Both the position numbers and the translations under genes were made by a program. The notes beneath the pieces are model-generated. The model was given only the letters and a program-made list of their open reading frames with translations. It was not told where the DNA came from and did not search any database. Below, piece after piece: positions 1 through 10,291 of a DNA stretch of 64,000 nt (position 1 is the stretch's first letter; every line of letters starts with the position of its first letter). Origin of the DNA: Furcasterigmium furcatum (Eukaryota; Ascomycota; Sordariomycetes; Glomerellales; Plectosphaerellaceae); the NCBI GenBank assembly GCA_001599815.1, contig BCIA01000004.1, positions 2,797,051 to 2,861,050 on the forward strand, in the 5' to 3' direction.

Positions 1-805
1 GGATGCATTCCAGAGAGAAGGAGGAGGGAGGACGCACCATCTGGCGGCGGACCGCCGCGTCTGGAGGAAAGGCAGAATATTGGGGTGGACCTTTGCCTGC
101 GTGGAAAAGGCCCTGGAGGCCGAGCGGAGGGTCGTCTGGCGCAGTACAGCTTGCATTGCTTTCTTGTTGTGTTGTTCGTGTTGTTCAAGATCGTGGTGAT
201 GTTTGGAGAGAAGAAGCAACAAGCACCACGATCTGCCCCGCGAGCGAAAAAGAAACCCCTCTTCTAAATAATGAAATGATCAAGCCACGACACCAAGGCC
301 AGGAACCCGAGCCGTCTGCCCATCGCGGCGCGGTCGATCCCCAACCATCAGGCGGATAATACTACGCATTGGCTTTGACGATTCCGCGGGCACTGCCGCA
401 GGGCCGCCCGCGGCCGGTTTAACTCGGTAATAGGACGAGATGGCACGAGCAGGGCAAATCCACCAATGGGCGGCCTGTCCTGAGGCCTGAGATGCGCCGG
501 GGTCGAGCGGAGTGTGGGGTGATGCTCGCCCGATTTGGTGAACGTACCGGGGGCTTTCGGAACTGGAGAGATGGGCGCGGTGGTATGATGTGGGAAGCTC
601 GGAGCTCCGAGGGCCTGCTCATGGGGAGCACGTCAGGCCATAAAGACAGGTCAGACGCCTCGAGATGACGTCGAGGCCGGGTCGGCGGGAGGCGATCAAT
701 GAGCAGAGCGGCTGGCCCGTCTGGACTTCGACTCGCGACGGCGATGTTCAATTCGAGACTCACTACAGGTTACCGGCTTGCTGGTGAGGAGCAACATCCC
801 CGAGT
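1..805. other. gene-poor flank
   Basis: Short open frames occur on both strands but none has a recognisable domain, codon pattern or splice structure. It lies downstream of the minus-strand gene ending at 806 and probably holds its 3' UTR. I see no gene here. Confidence 0.5.
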
Positions 806-3172
806 TCACGCTTCGACGAACATGCTTCGGTCCCAACCATATGTCCGACTCAACCGCCGACCAATCCTCCGAGCCAACCAGAACGGAATCTTACTCGAGG
901 GGTGTGGCTCATGAACCTGGATCGACTGCTTCTCGTCGAGCCTGGTGGGCTCGAAATGCCACGCCGACCCGTAGATCTTCTCAGCCGAGAATCCGGTCTG
1001 GGTCATCGCGTACACAAAATCCGTCCAGTTCGTCTCGCCGCTGCCGCTCTGCTGCGCGGGGTCGTTCGAGAAGAAGAGCGCATTGAAGACCTTGATCGCT
1101 CGCTTGTCCACCTGGAAGGTCGCCTCGGACTCCTTGGGGCCTTGAGGCGCAGGCGAGGATGACGACTCGGATTCTGGCGCTGCGACACCCTTGGTCTTAA
1201 CCTTGGTCTTGGGAGCCGTGGGCGCGACCTTCTGCTCGTCAATCTTCAGTCCGCCAAAGGGAGCGCCCAATGAAGCATCTGACTCCTTGGCTCTGGCCTT
1301 CTTCACAGGTTCGACATAGGGCCCGGTCCGGTGCCGCTCCCGACGCACGAGAATGTCCACGAGGCGAGGGCTCAGGGTGTGCTCGTACGTCTGCAGGAAC
1401 GCGGCCCAGAACTGATCGAGGGCCGCCTCGGCCGAGCGCATCTGCTCGATGTTCTCCCGGGTCGGCTTCTTGCCCGCAGGATACCGGAAGCGGCCGTCGG
1501 TCGGAATGCCGAGCTCGACGAAGCCCTGGCCGTAGGACATCTGGCTGATAGGGCCCATCCACTTCGTCCTTGCCACGAAATCGCGGTCAATCTCCGCCTG
1601 GACCTTTACGATCTTGTCCTCGAACCTGTCCGCCCAGGGCTGGAAGAGCTTGAGCTGATGCAAGCACTCTGAAAACAGGGCGAACTGCCCCAGCTGCTCG
1701 CGAATGTACGACGTCAAGAGTGCCTTGACTGAGGGTTCCTTCTGGATGAGGTGGTCGATGCTGTCGAGCAGCGTGTGAGTCGTGAGGAGTCTCCTTTCCT
1801 CGTCGTCCCAAAGCATCCGTATGGTCGCCAGGAAGTCCTGCTCCGCCTTGGAACGGGTGATGTTTTTGGAGTGGAGGATAATCTTGGGCGTGTGCTGGTT
1901 GGGAGGCGGTTCGCGCTCAAAGTGGCTGCGCATCGGCGGCGAACCTGGGAACGATATCTTGAGGGTCGACACCGGGCCGACTTCCATGCGCTCGAGGACC
2001 GTCCACAGCTCGTAGAAGGCCATGGCGAGCTCCTCGGGGAGGTCCTGCGCGGGATCGAGGCGGCTCTTGTGCTTGTCCATTAACCGCCGGAGCTTCTGCA
2101 CCTTCTCGAGGACGACGTGCCACACGCCCAGGGCGACGAACTTGTCCACGATGAGACTGGATATGACGCGTTGCCAGAAGGTGTGCTTGCGGACAGGATC
2201 TAGGACGGGGTGAGTCTTGCCGTTGCTGTCGAGGAGCATCTCCTGCCGATGTTCCTTGATCTCGAGAACGGCGTTGGCGAATGCCTCGGGATCGTCCCGC
2301 AGGTTCCAAACCTCGTCCTCGAGCTCGGCGACCTGGGCCGTCACAACGGACTCGAGACGGTCCAGGTCCAGGCGTGAGGGTAGCCGGTACGATGACTCAA
2401 AAGAGGTAACAGTCAGAGATGTGGTTCCCGTCTCGGTGTTGTTCGCGGAAAGGAGAGGGGGCTCTTCCACCTCGGGATACGCTGACCCCGTGATGTCGTC
2501 CCTGGGGATGTCGTGGAGGATGATGAGACAGCACTTGACGAGGAAGCTGTAGATCCTCTCCTGGATCTTGAGACAGTTGAGCCCGTCTCCCGGAAGAAGA
2601 CCTCTGACTTCCATGGACCAGAAGAAAGCATCCGGGTGATCATCCCAGTGATACAGTTTTCCATAGGTCTCGGGGGTAGTCTGCCCATTGAACATCATGA
2701 CCCATTCTTTGAGGAAGGGTCTGTCGATGCTCTGAGTGATGAGGCCAACGCGGTAAGCCGCGACGTCCGAGTGGGCGAAAGCGTTGGGGGGATTCCGGCC
2801 GCGGGAATTGAGCAGCAGAGGCAGCGGCTCGGTCTTTGAGAGGTCCTCGAGGTTCATGTAGGGCATGAGGTAGGCGTCGGCGTTGGCAGAGTCGACGATG
2901 GTATCTTTGGACTTGCGTTTCCAGGCGGCAACATCTGCTTGGTGCTCCTTGGGCATGTCTGGCCAGGCTTCCAAGAGAACCGCACGCCGCTTTGGCTTGG
3001 ACTTTCGCACCCAGCGGTTCTGGATGGTGGCCTCATGCCGAAGGATGATGTCTTGGAGGGTGGTCCATTGCTTGAGGACTTCCGGGACGAGCTTGTTCCG
3101 CTGCGTCTTTGCTTCTGCGGGCGTAATTGTGCGGACCCCGGGCATATGGGGATGAGCGTAGGGGTCAGCCAT
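806..3172 (-). CDS. conserved fungal hypothetical protein, 788 aa
   Basis: This is a single uninterrupted frame. The open frame extends to 3196 but begins there with GTG, so I take the first ATG (3170-3172), giving a protein that starts MADPYAHPHMPGV. The protein is mostly alpha-helical and charged, with no signal peptide or membrane segment. A Ser/Pro/Lys-rich low-complexity linker lies at roughly residues 640-705. The overall pattern (Ala/Asp/Pro start, a helical block with LLNSRGR, then a YGKLYHWDDHPDAF segment) resembles an uncharacterised family common in Pezizomycotina, which I recall only as hypothetical proteins. It is divergent from the SRPBCC-like gene at 3630, with about 460 bp between the starts. 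No function is assigned. Confidence 0.8.
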   Translation of the reverse strand: MADPYAHPHMPGVRTITPAEAKTQRNKLVPEVLKQWTTLQDIILRHEATIQNRWVRKSKPKRRAVLLEAWPDMPKEHQADVAAWKRKSKDTIVDSANADAYLMPYMNLEDLSKTEPLPLLLNSRGRNPPNAFAHSDVAAYRVGLITQSIDRPFLKEWVMMFNGQTTPETYGKLYHWDDHPDAFFWSMEVRGLLPGDGLNCLKIQERIYSFLVKCCLIILHDIPRDDITGSAYPEVEEPPLLSANNTETGTTSLTVTSFESSYRLPSRLDLDRLESVVTAQVAELEDEVWNLRDDPEAFANAVLEIKEHRQEMLLDSNGKTHPVLDPVRKHTFWQRVISSLIVDKFVALGVWHVVLEKVQKLRRLMDKHKSRLDPAQDLPEELAMAFYELWTVLERMEVGPVSTLKISFPGSPPMRSHFEREPPPNQHTPKIILHSKNITRSKAEQDFLATIRMLWDDEERRLLTTHTLLDSIDHLIQKEPSVKALLTSYIREQLGQFALFSECLHQLKLFQPWADRFEDKIVKVQAEIDRDFVARTKWMGPISQMSYGQGFVELGIPTDGRFRYPAGKKPTRENIEQMRSAEAALDQFWAAFLQTYEHTLSPRLVDILVRRERHRTGPYVEPVKKARAKESDASLGAPFGGLKIDEQKVAPTAPKTKVKTKGVAAPESESSSSPAPQGPKESEATFQVDKRAIKVFNALFFSNDPAQQSGSGETNWTDFVYAMTQTGFSAEKIYGSAWHFEPTRLDEKQSIQVHEPHPSSKIPFWLARRIGRRLSRTYGWDRSMFVEA

Positions 3173-3629
3173 GCTGTGCGAAGTCGAGGAATACACACTA
3201 AATGGCTTGTGTTAAGAGCAAACAAACGTCGACCTCGAGCTGAGACGAAGTGTTGACCTCGAGCGAGGTACGTCTCCACACGACGGGGAAGCTAAAACGG
3301 GCCGGCCCGCCAAACCTTCCTACCAGCTGAGGTCAGCTGACCACGCAAATGCGACAGTGGGGCTTCTTCTCCAAGCTCCCCAAACACCACAAAGTGGCTG
3401 GGAGATTGGACGACAGCGAGTGAGCATCAGGTGAGATCATCACCGAGCTTCCGAGCCACGCAAACACGACCGCTTTTGCCCTATTGTGAACAGCTCACGC
3501 GGTAGAACCATCAACATTCTGAGCCCCCAGGCTACACGCCATCACCCACAAACATACCGTTGTTCTAGGGCATCAATTGGCCGTTCGTGACCATCAATTC
3601 CTCTGATCAGCATCCAAGCCGCCGCCGTC
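3173..3629. other. divergent intergenic region
   Basis: This is the shared upstream region of the genes starting at 3172 (minus) and 3630 (plus). It contains an overlapping pair of CAGCTG-centred inverted repeats at 3324-3342, listed separately. The last 20 bases before the plus-strand ATG are a GCCGCCGTC-type context favourable for initiation. Confidence 0.6.
3324..3342. promoter_or_regulatory. double CAGCTG palindrome in divergent promoter
   Basis: CAGCTGA-GG-TCAGCTG (3324-3339) is an inverted repeat with 7-nt arms. GGTCAGCTGACC (3331-3342) is a perfect 12-nt palindrome overlapping it. CAGCTG is an E-box core, so a bHLH-type or other dimeric factor could bind. Function is inferred from symmetry and position only. 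Confidence 0.35.
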
Positions 3630-4283
3630 ATGGGCCTCTTCCCTCTCAACCAGGAGCCCAAGTTGCTCGAATCTCCCATCGACACACCAAGCATCGGATC
3701 AACCTGGATCCTCCCCCGGTTCTCCATCGGCACCTCGACAACAATCAACGCTACCCCCCTCGAGTGCCTCACCAAGATCGTCGACACCACCACCTGGCCC
3801 TCATGGAACACCTACGTCAAGCGCAACACCATCAAGAACGGCCCTCCCCCCTCCAGCCTGTCCCTCAACGCCCCCGAACTTCAGGCCTTCCTCGCCCGCC
3901 CGGAGCACCTCTTCCCGGGCGCTAAACTCAACCTCGAGGCGTGGAACAACCCGGACGGCCCGCCGATGCACGCCCACGAGCGCGTCAGCATCCTCGAGCG
4001 CTTCGAGCGCGACGGCCAGACCGGGTACCGCATCTCCTGGATGTTCGACGTCACGCCCTATTATGTCCTGCACACCGAGCGCGTGCTCGAGTTCATCGAG
4101 GCGCGCGGCGACGACGGCTCCGTCGTCACTGAGTACTACGACCTGTTCACCTGCGGCGGCCCGATCGCACCCGCCGTCAGGCTGACGCAGAAGAACATGC
4201 TGTTTAACGGATTCGGCCGGTTCAAGGACAGCCTCAAGAAGGCCGTCGAGGCAGATGCCGCAGCCGCGCGAGAGGCGTCTTAG
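3630..4283 (+). CDS. SRPBCC/START-like fold protein, 217 aa
   Basis: This is one exon; the ATG at 3630 sits in a good context (CCGTCATGG). The sequence has the layout of fungal polyketide-cyclase/SRPBCC proteins: a first strand with ILPRFSIGTSTTINATP, a helix with CLTKIVDTTTWPSWNTYV, and later antiparallel strands through GYRISWMFDVTPYYVLHTER and VTEYYDLFTCGG. The last segment is the amphipathic helix with KNMLFNGFGRFKDSLKKAVEA, as expected for the C-terminal lid helix of the fold. There is no signal peptide, so it is probably cytosolic. Such proteins bind hydrophobic ligands; the ligand cannot be told from sequence. It is convergent with the repeat wall protein downstream. Confidence 0.75.
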   Translation: MGLFPLNQEPKLLESPIDTPSIGSTWILPRFSIGTSTTINATPLECLTKIVDTTTWPSWNTYVKRNTIKNGPPPSSLSLNAPELQAFLARPEHLFPGAKLNLEAWNNPDGPPMHAHERVSILERFERDGQTGYRISWMFDVTPYYVLHTERVLEFIEARGDDGSVVTEYYDLFTCGGPIAPAVRLTQKNMLFNGFGRFKDSLKKAVEADAAAAREAS

Positions 4284-4678
4284 GGCGGCTGCCATATCTC
4301 ACCGTTCATGTACCACCACGGAGTCTGGAGCGATGGAAATTGTAACCACAACGAGGGTATCATATTAACAAACGAGACGGACTGGTCAGTCCCCTTTCGC
4401 GATCTGGCATCGCCAGGCGCCCCATGTCTAAGAGTATCTAGTAATTATGTCACAAGAGAGAACAAGACGCCCCTGTCCTTCCCCGGGGCCGATTTCACAT
4501 GATCCCACAGAGCGCGCGAATGCTTTGAGAGAGCGCTCACCGCTTGCCTTGCATTGAACCACGAGCCGCAGCCCGGGACGGTAGCTAAAAAGGGTGGCGG
4601 CCCGGGCTGGGCCTCAACCGTGGGGTTTGTCTATACATTTCCGAATTACCGCCTCTCATCGCTATCCCGGGGGCTCGC
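4284..4678. other. convergent intergenic region
   Basis: This is the space between two converging stop codons. It presumably holds both 3' UTRs. I see no gene or repeat in it. Confidence 0.5.
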
Positions 4679-5935
4679 TCAGTCACGCCTCATGAACCGC
4701 ATGGGCCGCTCAACGGGCACCAGGATGGGCGAGGGTGTGGGCTCCTGGGGGGTCTCGGTGCTCCTCTTCGGCGTGTCCTTGGGCGCCTCGGGGGGCGGCT
4801 GGACTGCCGTCGCAGTAGGGTGCGCAGGGGGCGGCATGGCAGGAGGGTGTGCCGGGGGCTGAGCGGGCGGCTGCTGAGGGGGGTGGGCTGGCTGCCCGGG
4901 CATCGGCATCGGCTGCGGGGGAGGAGCCGGATGGGCCGGGGGAGGTGCCGGGTGAGCCGGAGGTGGGGCAGGGTGCGCCGGCGGGGGAGGAGCAGGATGG
5001 GCCGGGGGAGGAGGAGCGGGATGTGCCGGCTGCGTGGGCTGCACCGGCGCGGCGCCCTCAACCACGGTGGTCGTGACGACACGGGTCACCGGCCGCTCCT
5101 GAATCGAGGTGACAGTATGGGTGACGGGCCGTTCCTGGATCGAAGTGACCGTGTGGGTCACGGGGCGTTCTTGAACGGAGGTGACGACCTGGGTGACTGC
5201 GACCTGCTGGGTCTTGGTCTGGACGATGGTCGTAGGGACCTCCTGAATCGAGGTCACGACGTGAGTGACAGGCACCTGCACCGGCACCTGCTGGACCTTC
5301 GTCTGAACCACTGTCTGGATGGCTGTCTGGATGGCCGTCTGGACGACGGTCTTGACGATAGTGGTGGGCTGGACTTGGACGGAGGTGACGACGTGAGTGA
5401 CGGGAACAGACTCGATCTTGGTTTGGACGGCAGTCTGGACGATGGTCGTGGGCTGGACCTGAACGGAAGTCACCACTTGGGTGACCGGCACCTCCTGGAC
5501 CTTGGTCTGGATGGCGGTCTGGACGATCGTCGTGGGGACCTGCTGGACATGTGTGCTGACGATGGTGGTGGGCACCTGCTGGACGTGCGTGCTCACTATC
5601 GTCGTGGGGACTTGCTGGATGTGTGTGCTGACGATGGTGGTCGGGACGGCCTGCTTCTCGGTGATGGTGGTCGGCACCGGCACGTGTACCGGGACCGTGA
5701 CGTGAACCGGGACCGTCTGTGTGACATGGACTGGCACCGGTACCTGTACCGTCTTCGTCTTCTCGACAACCGTCGGGACGGGAACATGGACTGTGTGTAC
5801 CGAGGTGACCGTCACGGGCTCACACTGAGGAGCTTTGGCAGGGGCCTCCTCCTTGGGGGGAGAGGGCTCGGCGCTGGCCAGCGATGCCAGGGCCAGCAGC
5901 CAGCATGCTGCCGCTGTCGACTTGTGGTAGAGCAT
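4679..5935 (-). CDS. secreted Val/Thr repeat and Pro-rich cell-wall-like protein, 418 aa
   Basis: The first 22 residues (MLYHKSTAAACWLLALASLA, then SA) are a clear signal peptide. Residues about 40-110 are V/T/P alternations such as VPVPVHVTQTVPVHVTVPV. Residues about 110-295 are built from imperfect 12-residue units of the type VPTTIVSTHVQQ (36-nt DNA period), and later TSVQERPVTHTV units. Residues about 300-370 are Pro/His/Ala-rich repeats (PAHPAPPP). The C terminus is Lys/Pro/Arg-rich with no GPI signal. Only one Cys follows the signal peptide. The mature chain is almost free of aromatic residues and rich in O-glycosylation sites, so a secreted or wall-associated structural role is inferred. 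I do not recognise a named family. The long frame on the other strand is a composition shadow. Confidence 0.85.
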   Translation of the reverse strand: MLYHKSTAAACWLLALASLASAEPSPPKEEAPAKAPQCEPVTVTSVHTVHVPVPTVVEKTKTVQVPVPVHVTQTVPVHVTVPVHVPVPTTITEKQAVPTTIVSTHIQQVPTTIVSTHVQQVPTTIVSTHVQQVPTTIVQTAIQTKVQEVPVTQVVTSVQVQPTTIVQTAVQTKIESVPVTHVVTSVQVQPTTIVKTVVQTAIQTAIQTVVQTKVQQVPVQVPVTHVVTSIQEVPTTIVQTKTQQVAVTQVVTSVQERPVTHTVTSIQERPVTHTVTSIQERPVTRVVTTTVVEGAAPVQPTQPAHPAPPPPAHPAPPPPAHPAPPPAHPAPPPAHPAPPPQPMPMPGQPAHPPQQPPAQPPAHPPAMPPPAHPTATAVQPPPEAPKDTPKRSTETPQEPTPSPILVPVERPMRFMRRD

Positions 5936-8008
5936 GAGTCTTTCGGCGGGGAGGTCGAACTACTAGTAGTATTATCGGTCGTTGGGTATCGTGAGGAAAT
6001 TCCAAGTGGTATCGGAGGCTGATGGGCGATATCGGTGTGCGGCAGGCAGATCGGGCTCAAAATTAGGACTGGATGAATGAAAAGAAAGTAACGAGGCTTG
6101 CTCAGTGTAAAGAATGTTTGAGAGACCTGTCTCGGCAGAAGTGAAGGATGAGGGACAGAAGAGAAGGTGAGGAAGAGGGAACAACAAGCCCAGGAAAGGT
6201 CGTGGGGGTGAGGTAGAAAAGAGGGCGAGACAGGAGATCGACGGCTGAGGGAGGGCAGCTTTGCTATTATATGCCGGGGTCTCGGAGACCGGTGACGCGG
6301 ATGGGCAGCATCATGGCCCTGGTCTTGGTGTTGCCAACCCTTGCTCGTGATCCTCAGCCGGACACCGCGCACTCGGCTCGCTCCCTCAGATCACTGCATC
6401 AGCCCGGCGGTGGTGTCATAGGGGGTGGGGGCTTGGGGTCGCGGACACGGACTCCTGCTTCTTGGGCGGACGGGTGCACGAGTCAACAGACAGGCGTGCC
6501 GTGGCAGACCGCCAGGAAGGGGCTCCTTGACTGGGGGCAAAGCCGGCGGAGATCAAATCTTGGTGAGCTAAAGCTTCACATCTGCCGTCGTGGGAGACGA
6601 CGTGCCGGGCGGAGCTACAGTCACAAGTAACATGAAATGGTGCCATTCCTCGTGTACGCCTGTTAAGCTCCCGTGTCAGGGTGCGAATCATCCGAAGTCC
6701 CGAGATGATATAGGACAGGCCCTGAGGGAGTCGGACTGCCAAGTAGGAACTCGAGACGACAAGCAGGGGGCCGTCCGTTTTGACTTCATGCGGCTCTTCT
6801 CGAGGGGCCTCCCAGCGGGCCACCCAACGGCGCAGACCGAGACCGCTAGAGAGGCCCTCACAGATGCTTGGGGTTGGATCGGCGGCCCCTGTGGTCGCAG
6901 GAGTGCGGGGGTCAGCCAGGGGTACCGCTGCCCAGAGATCCGGAACAGCGAGGAGCCGATAGAGGCTGAGGATGTGAAACGAAAACCTCAGATGGCTGCT
7001 GCGGCGGAGCCGTAGGAACGCATGCAACGGTGACAATGTCCTCTGGCGGGATGGGATCAAGTGTGATCAGTGCGACGATCAGCCGTCATGCCCTCGGATG
7101 GCATGTCTGGGACTCGACTTCGGAGAGGGGAGTCCTGGACAGATCAGACTGATGCTGTCTTGTCATGTTCTTACCATCATTTCTGCGTGCATTGCGAAAG
7201 ATCGTGTGCTGTGTTTACCATGGTGTCGCTCACGGAGCACGACTGAAGCAGTTCAGGCACCTCTCAGCGGAATCTCCAACGCAGAAAAGCAAGGCACGCC
7301 TGCACAGCCTGAGCCAGCCGAAAATCTGCGACACAATCCCTGTCCGCCGAGACAATCGGGGAAACATTCAGGGGCTGGTTCATGGGCGGGACGTGCCCGA
7401 ACGCCCAGTGAGTTGCCCAGCCAGGGCCCAGGGGAACTCAGCTTGTTGACAATCGGGCGCATGAGAGACGTGAGCTCATCAGCGTCAGTCCCGTCAGATC
7501 GGATGAGAATGCACAGCAATATCAGTAGGAAACAATTGATGCTGTTACGCCGCGCCTGGTTCGGGCGGCGACCGTGAAACCCGACCGCCCTGACGTCCAC
7601 CTCTAGACCCATTGGCTGCTCGCGACGGGTCATCACGGCTCGGAATTGAGAGTCTGTGCTGTGAGAGTCTTCTGGGAGTCTGGCTGGAGATCTGACTGGG
7701 TCTGAGTCTGAATGAAAGGCTGCGACGACTACTCTCTGTTGGAGATGCGACAGCAGTGAGCATTCTTTTCGTCGAGGAAGCACAGAAGACCCAAACAGCT
7801 GGATCAAAGACTGAAGACCCTTGTTTTTCTCGGCCAAAACCCATCAGCGACCACGCTCCTTGGTCATCACCCGCTCTCTGGTAGGCTGGTTCGGTCCCGC
7901 GACATATCCTGGAAGCGTTAGACCGCCCATTAGGATGGATTTCGGGCGATGATCTCAGCACTAGCCCAGCGAGGAGCGTATTCGGGTTAGGGTTCAGATG
8001 TAGAATAA
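5936..8008. other. 2 kb divergent intergenic region
   Basis: This is the upstream region of both the repeat protein (minus) and the P450 (plus). The minus-strand side has a TATA-like site near 6265-6272 followed by a very pyrimidine-rich leader (6120-6260 read on the minus strand), typical of a strongly expressed fungal gene. Open frames at 6416-7060 and 7253-7837 have no coding character that I can support. Confidence 0.5.
6265..6272 (-). promoter_or_regulatory. TATA-like element of the repeat-protein gene
   Basis: The minus strand reads ATATAATA about 330 nt upstream of the ATG at 5935. A CT-rich stretch follows, consistent with a core promoter and a long leader. Confidence 0.4.
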
Positions 8009-9749
8009 ATGGAGGCTTCTGCCCAGGCATCGAGCCGCGCCGGCGAGGAACCGCTTCGCGACTCACTTTCAAAGATGCTGCGCGAGATCGCCTACGCCGT
8101 ACTGGGCATCGGCGTCCTCGGCTTCACATCAGAATGGGCAATCGGCGCCTTTGACGACCCTCGGGAGCCGCCACGCCTGCACTCGCGGGTGCCCCTCATC
8201 GGGCACTTACTAGGCCTGCTGCAAAATGGCATGAAATACTACGGAATAACGAGGTGAGAAGACATCCCGCGAAGTGCGCGCCGGGGATCCCTCTGACGGC
8301 GGTGCGCCCTCATAGCCGCCAGACGGACGCGGAGCTCTACACCATCGGCATCGGGCCCCTGAAGATCTACATCTGCAACGGGCTGCATCTCGTCCCCTCC
8401 ATCCAGAAGTCCTCGAAAACGCTGTCCTTCCGGCCCTTCATCCAGACCGCGGCCCAGAGATTCGGCGGTGCATCCGTCGCCACGCGAGAGATTTACACGG
8501 AGGCCTTTGTGGACGAGTTTGGCCAGGTCATGAAGACCAGCCTCACCCCCGGATCGCACCTGGACGAGCAAAATCTGAGAATGGGTGAGGAGGCAGTCAT
8601 CCAGGTGAACAAACTTGCTGAGATGAAGGAGGTATATCTCATGGAGTGGACCAAACACACCATCGTCCACGCCAGTAGCTATGCCATCTATGGAGATGGA
8701 CATCCCTACAGCACCCCCGAGGTGAAGGACGCTTTCTGGTACGTATTCTCGAATAGAGGGCTGGAGGCTGGTCCTCACGCCTCGGGTCTGAACTCCCAAC
8801 TTTCAGCCCGACATGGCCCAACGGAGGCACTGACGAGGCGCACAGGGAATGGAACGAATACCTGCCAATGCACCTGATGGGAATTGATCCTCTCGGCAAA
8901 GGTTATGCCGCCAGGCAAAGGGTCTTCGACTCTTTCGCCGAATACGGGAAGAAGGTACCCGCCAACGCCTCCAAACTTGTCATCGAGAAGGTCCGATTCA
9001 TGCAAGAGGCCGGAGTCTCCTTCGAGGAGACGTGGAAGCAGGAGGCCGGGTTTGCGATCGCCCTCTTCGGGAACAGCACCCCCACGGCCTTCTGGACATT
9101 CTACGAGATCTACTCGCGCCCGGACATCCTCGAAGAGGTCCGCCGCGAGATCGCCACCGAGGCCGTCGAGAAGCGCGACGGGGTGTTCCGCCTCGACGTC
9201 GCGGCGCTGAAGACGCGCTGCCACCTCGTCCTGTCCATGTTCCAGGAGACCCAGAGAACCAGACACCAGCACGCGCCCATCCGCAAGGTCGTGGCGGACA
9301 CGCTCCTGGATGGACGCTATCTGTTAAAGAAGGGCAACTACCTCCAGATGCCCGGCGAGCCCATCAACAAGAGTGAGCAGCTTTGGGGCGCTGCCGCCCA
9401 GGAGTTCGACCCGTACCGATTCGTGCCGAAGGAGCAGAAGGAGAAGACCGCGTTTGACAAGACCAAGTTCACGGCATGGGGCGCAGCACCGCATCTCTGC
9501 CCGGCCAGGCAGTTCGCCTCGACAGAGATTCTGATCCTCGTGGCCCTGATGGTGATGAGGATGGACCTGGTGCCTTTGAATGGGACGGGACAGTGGGAGA
9601 GAGACTTCCCTTGTCGGAACGAGAACGCTGCGACGCCCGGCCCGGCGAAGGACCTGAAAGTGCGGGTAAAGACGCGCGAGGAATGGTCTGGAACCTGGGA
9701 GCTGGAGATGGGCACCAGTAAGACGAGACTGTCACTTGCTTCCGGCTGA
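8009..9749 (+). CDS. cytochrome P450 monooxygenase, 536 aa
   Basis: Three exons: 8009-8253, 8316-8738 and 8807-9749; introns of 62 and 68 nt are both GT-AG and close in phase. The N terminus carries a membrane anchor (LREIAYAVLGIGVLGF) followed by a Pro/Arg region. P450 marks in order: I-helix FGNSTPTAFWTFYEIYSRP, K-helix E-x-x-R as ETQR, the FDPYRF segment, and the haem loop WGAAPHLCPARQFA with the Cys thiolate ligand. The CPGR usually expected there is CPAR, so the Gly two residues after the ligand Cys is Ala. The LLKKGNYLQMPGEPI segment resembles the fungal branch related to CYP7/CYP8-type enzymes. It acts in the ER with a P450 reductase; the substrate is unknown. The next plus-strand gene is a CoA-transferase. 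Confidence 0.9.
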
Positions 9750-9815
9750 TCGCCTGGCCCGGTGGCAATTAGGTAGTCAATGACCTACACATTGATGTGA
9801 TTAAACCGTGACTTT
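9750..9815. other. short spacer between P450 stop and minus-strand frame
   Basis: AT-richer than the flanking genes. It probably holds the P450 3' end. Confidence 0.3.
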
Positions 9816-10291
9816 TCACAAGATGTGTGACGTACCTCTGTTCGGGTCCCTGATTTGCATGACTGCCGACTGATCGACAACTTTGGGCACTGAGATTGTC
9901 GGCCAGTTCTCTGCCGCCTGGATACCGATTGGGACGCTGAGAATGGCAATGAAGCTCTTAAGGACGCCGAAAGCCTCCCACGGATCTTTCACAGGGTTGC
10001 CAAACAGCTCCCACTGGCACCTGTCCGGAACATCGTGAATGGGCACCGTGGTTTCCATCATGACCACCAACACATGAGACTCTTCTTTCCGCTTTATATG
10101 TAATACTAACTAACTAATTACTTAGTACTAGTACCAAGGCAAGTAGTTACCCACCTCTCAGAAGCCTGACCTGCAAATGAACTGAGCGATGGATCCGACA
10201 GGTACCCCGCGATCACGCCATTCTCCAGGACCACCGATTCAATGAGCGACGACATGCTGAACTCCTCGAGCACACTGTAACCACATGACAT
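9816..10291 (-). CDS. possible small two-exon gene, about 138 aa, function unknown
   Basis: Two frames on the minus strand read like protein: 10291-10151 (SVLEEFSMSSLIESVVLENG and onward) and 10091-9816 (HDVPDRCQWELFGNPVKDPW and onward). A 59-nt intron (10150-10092, GTAACT donor, AAG acceptor, internal TACTAAG) joins them in phase: 47 codons, then 91 codons plus a stop. There is no signal peptide and I do not recognise a family. The ATG at 10291 overlaps the plus-strand ATG at 10290, so either one of the two starts is wrong (ATGs at 10255 on minus and 10302 on plus are alternatives) or this is a decaying remnant. Low confidence. Confidence 0.3.

Noticed and set aside
806..3196. Start at 3196 for the orphan gene
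   Set aside because: The codon is GTG; ATG at 3172 gives the family-like N terminus. The same correction was made at 16553, 26362, 31955, 41772 and 49187.
4820..6022. 400-aa plus-strand open frame opposite the repeat wall protein
   Set aside because: It is the complement of the 36-nt repeats (Asp/Gly/Arg repeats), with no signal peptide or start context; the minus strand has a clear signal peptide.
6416..7060. 214-aa minus-strand frame in the 2 kb intergenic region
   Set aside because: No domain, odd composition, inside a probable promoter region.
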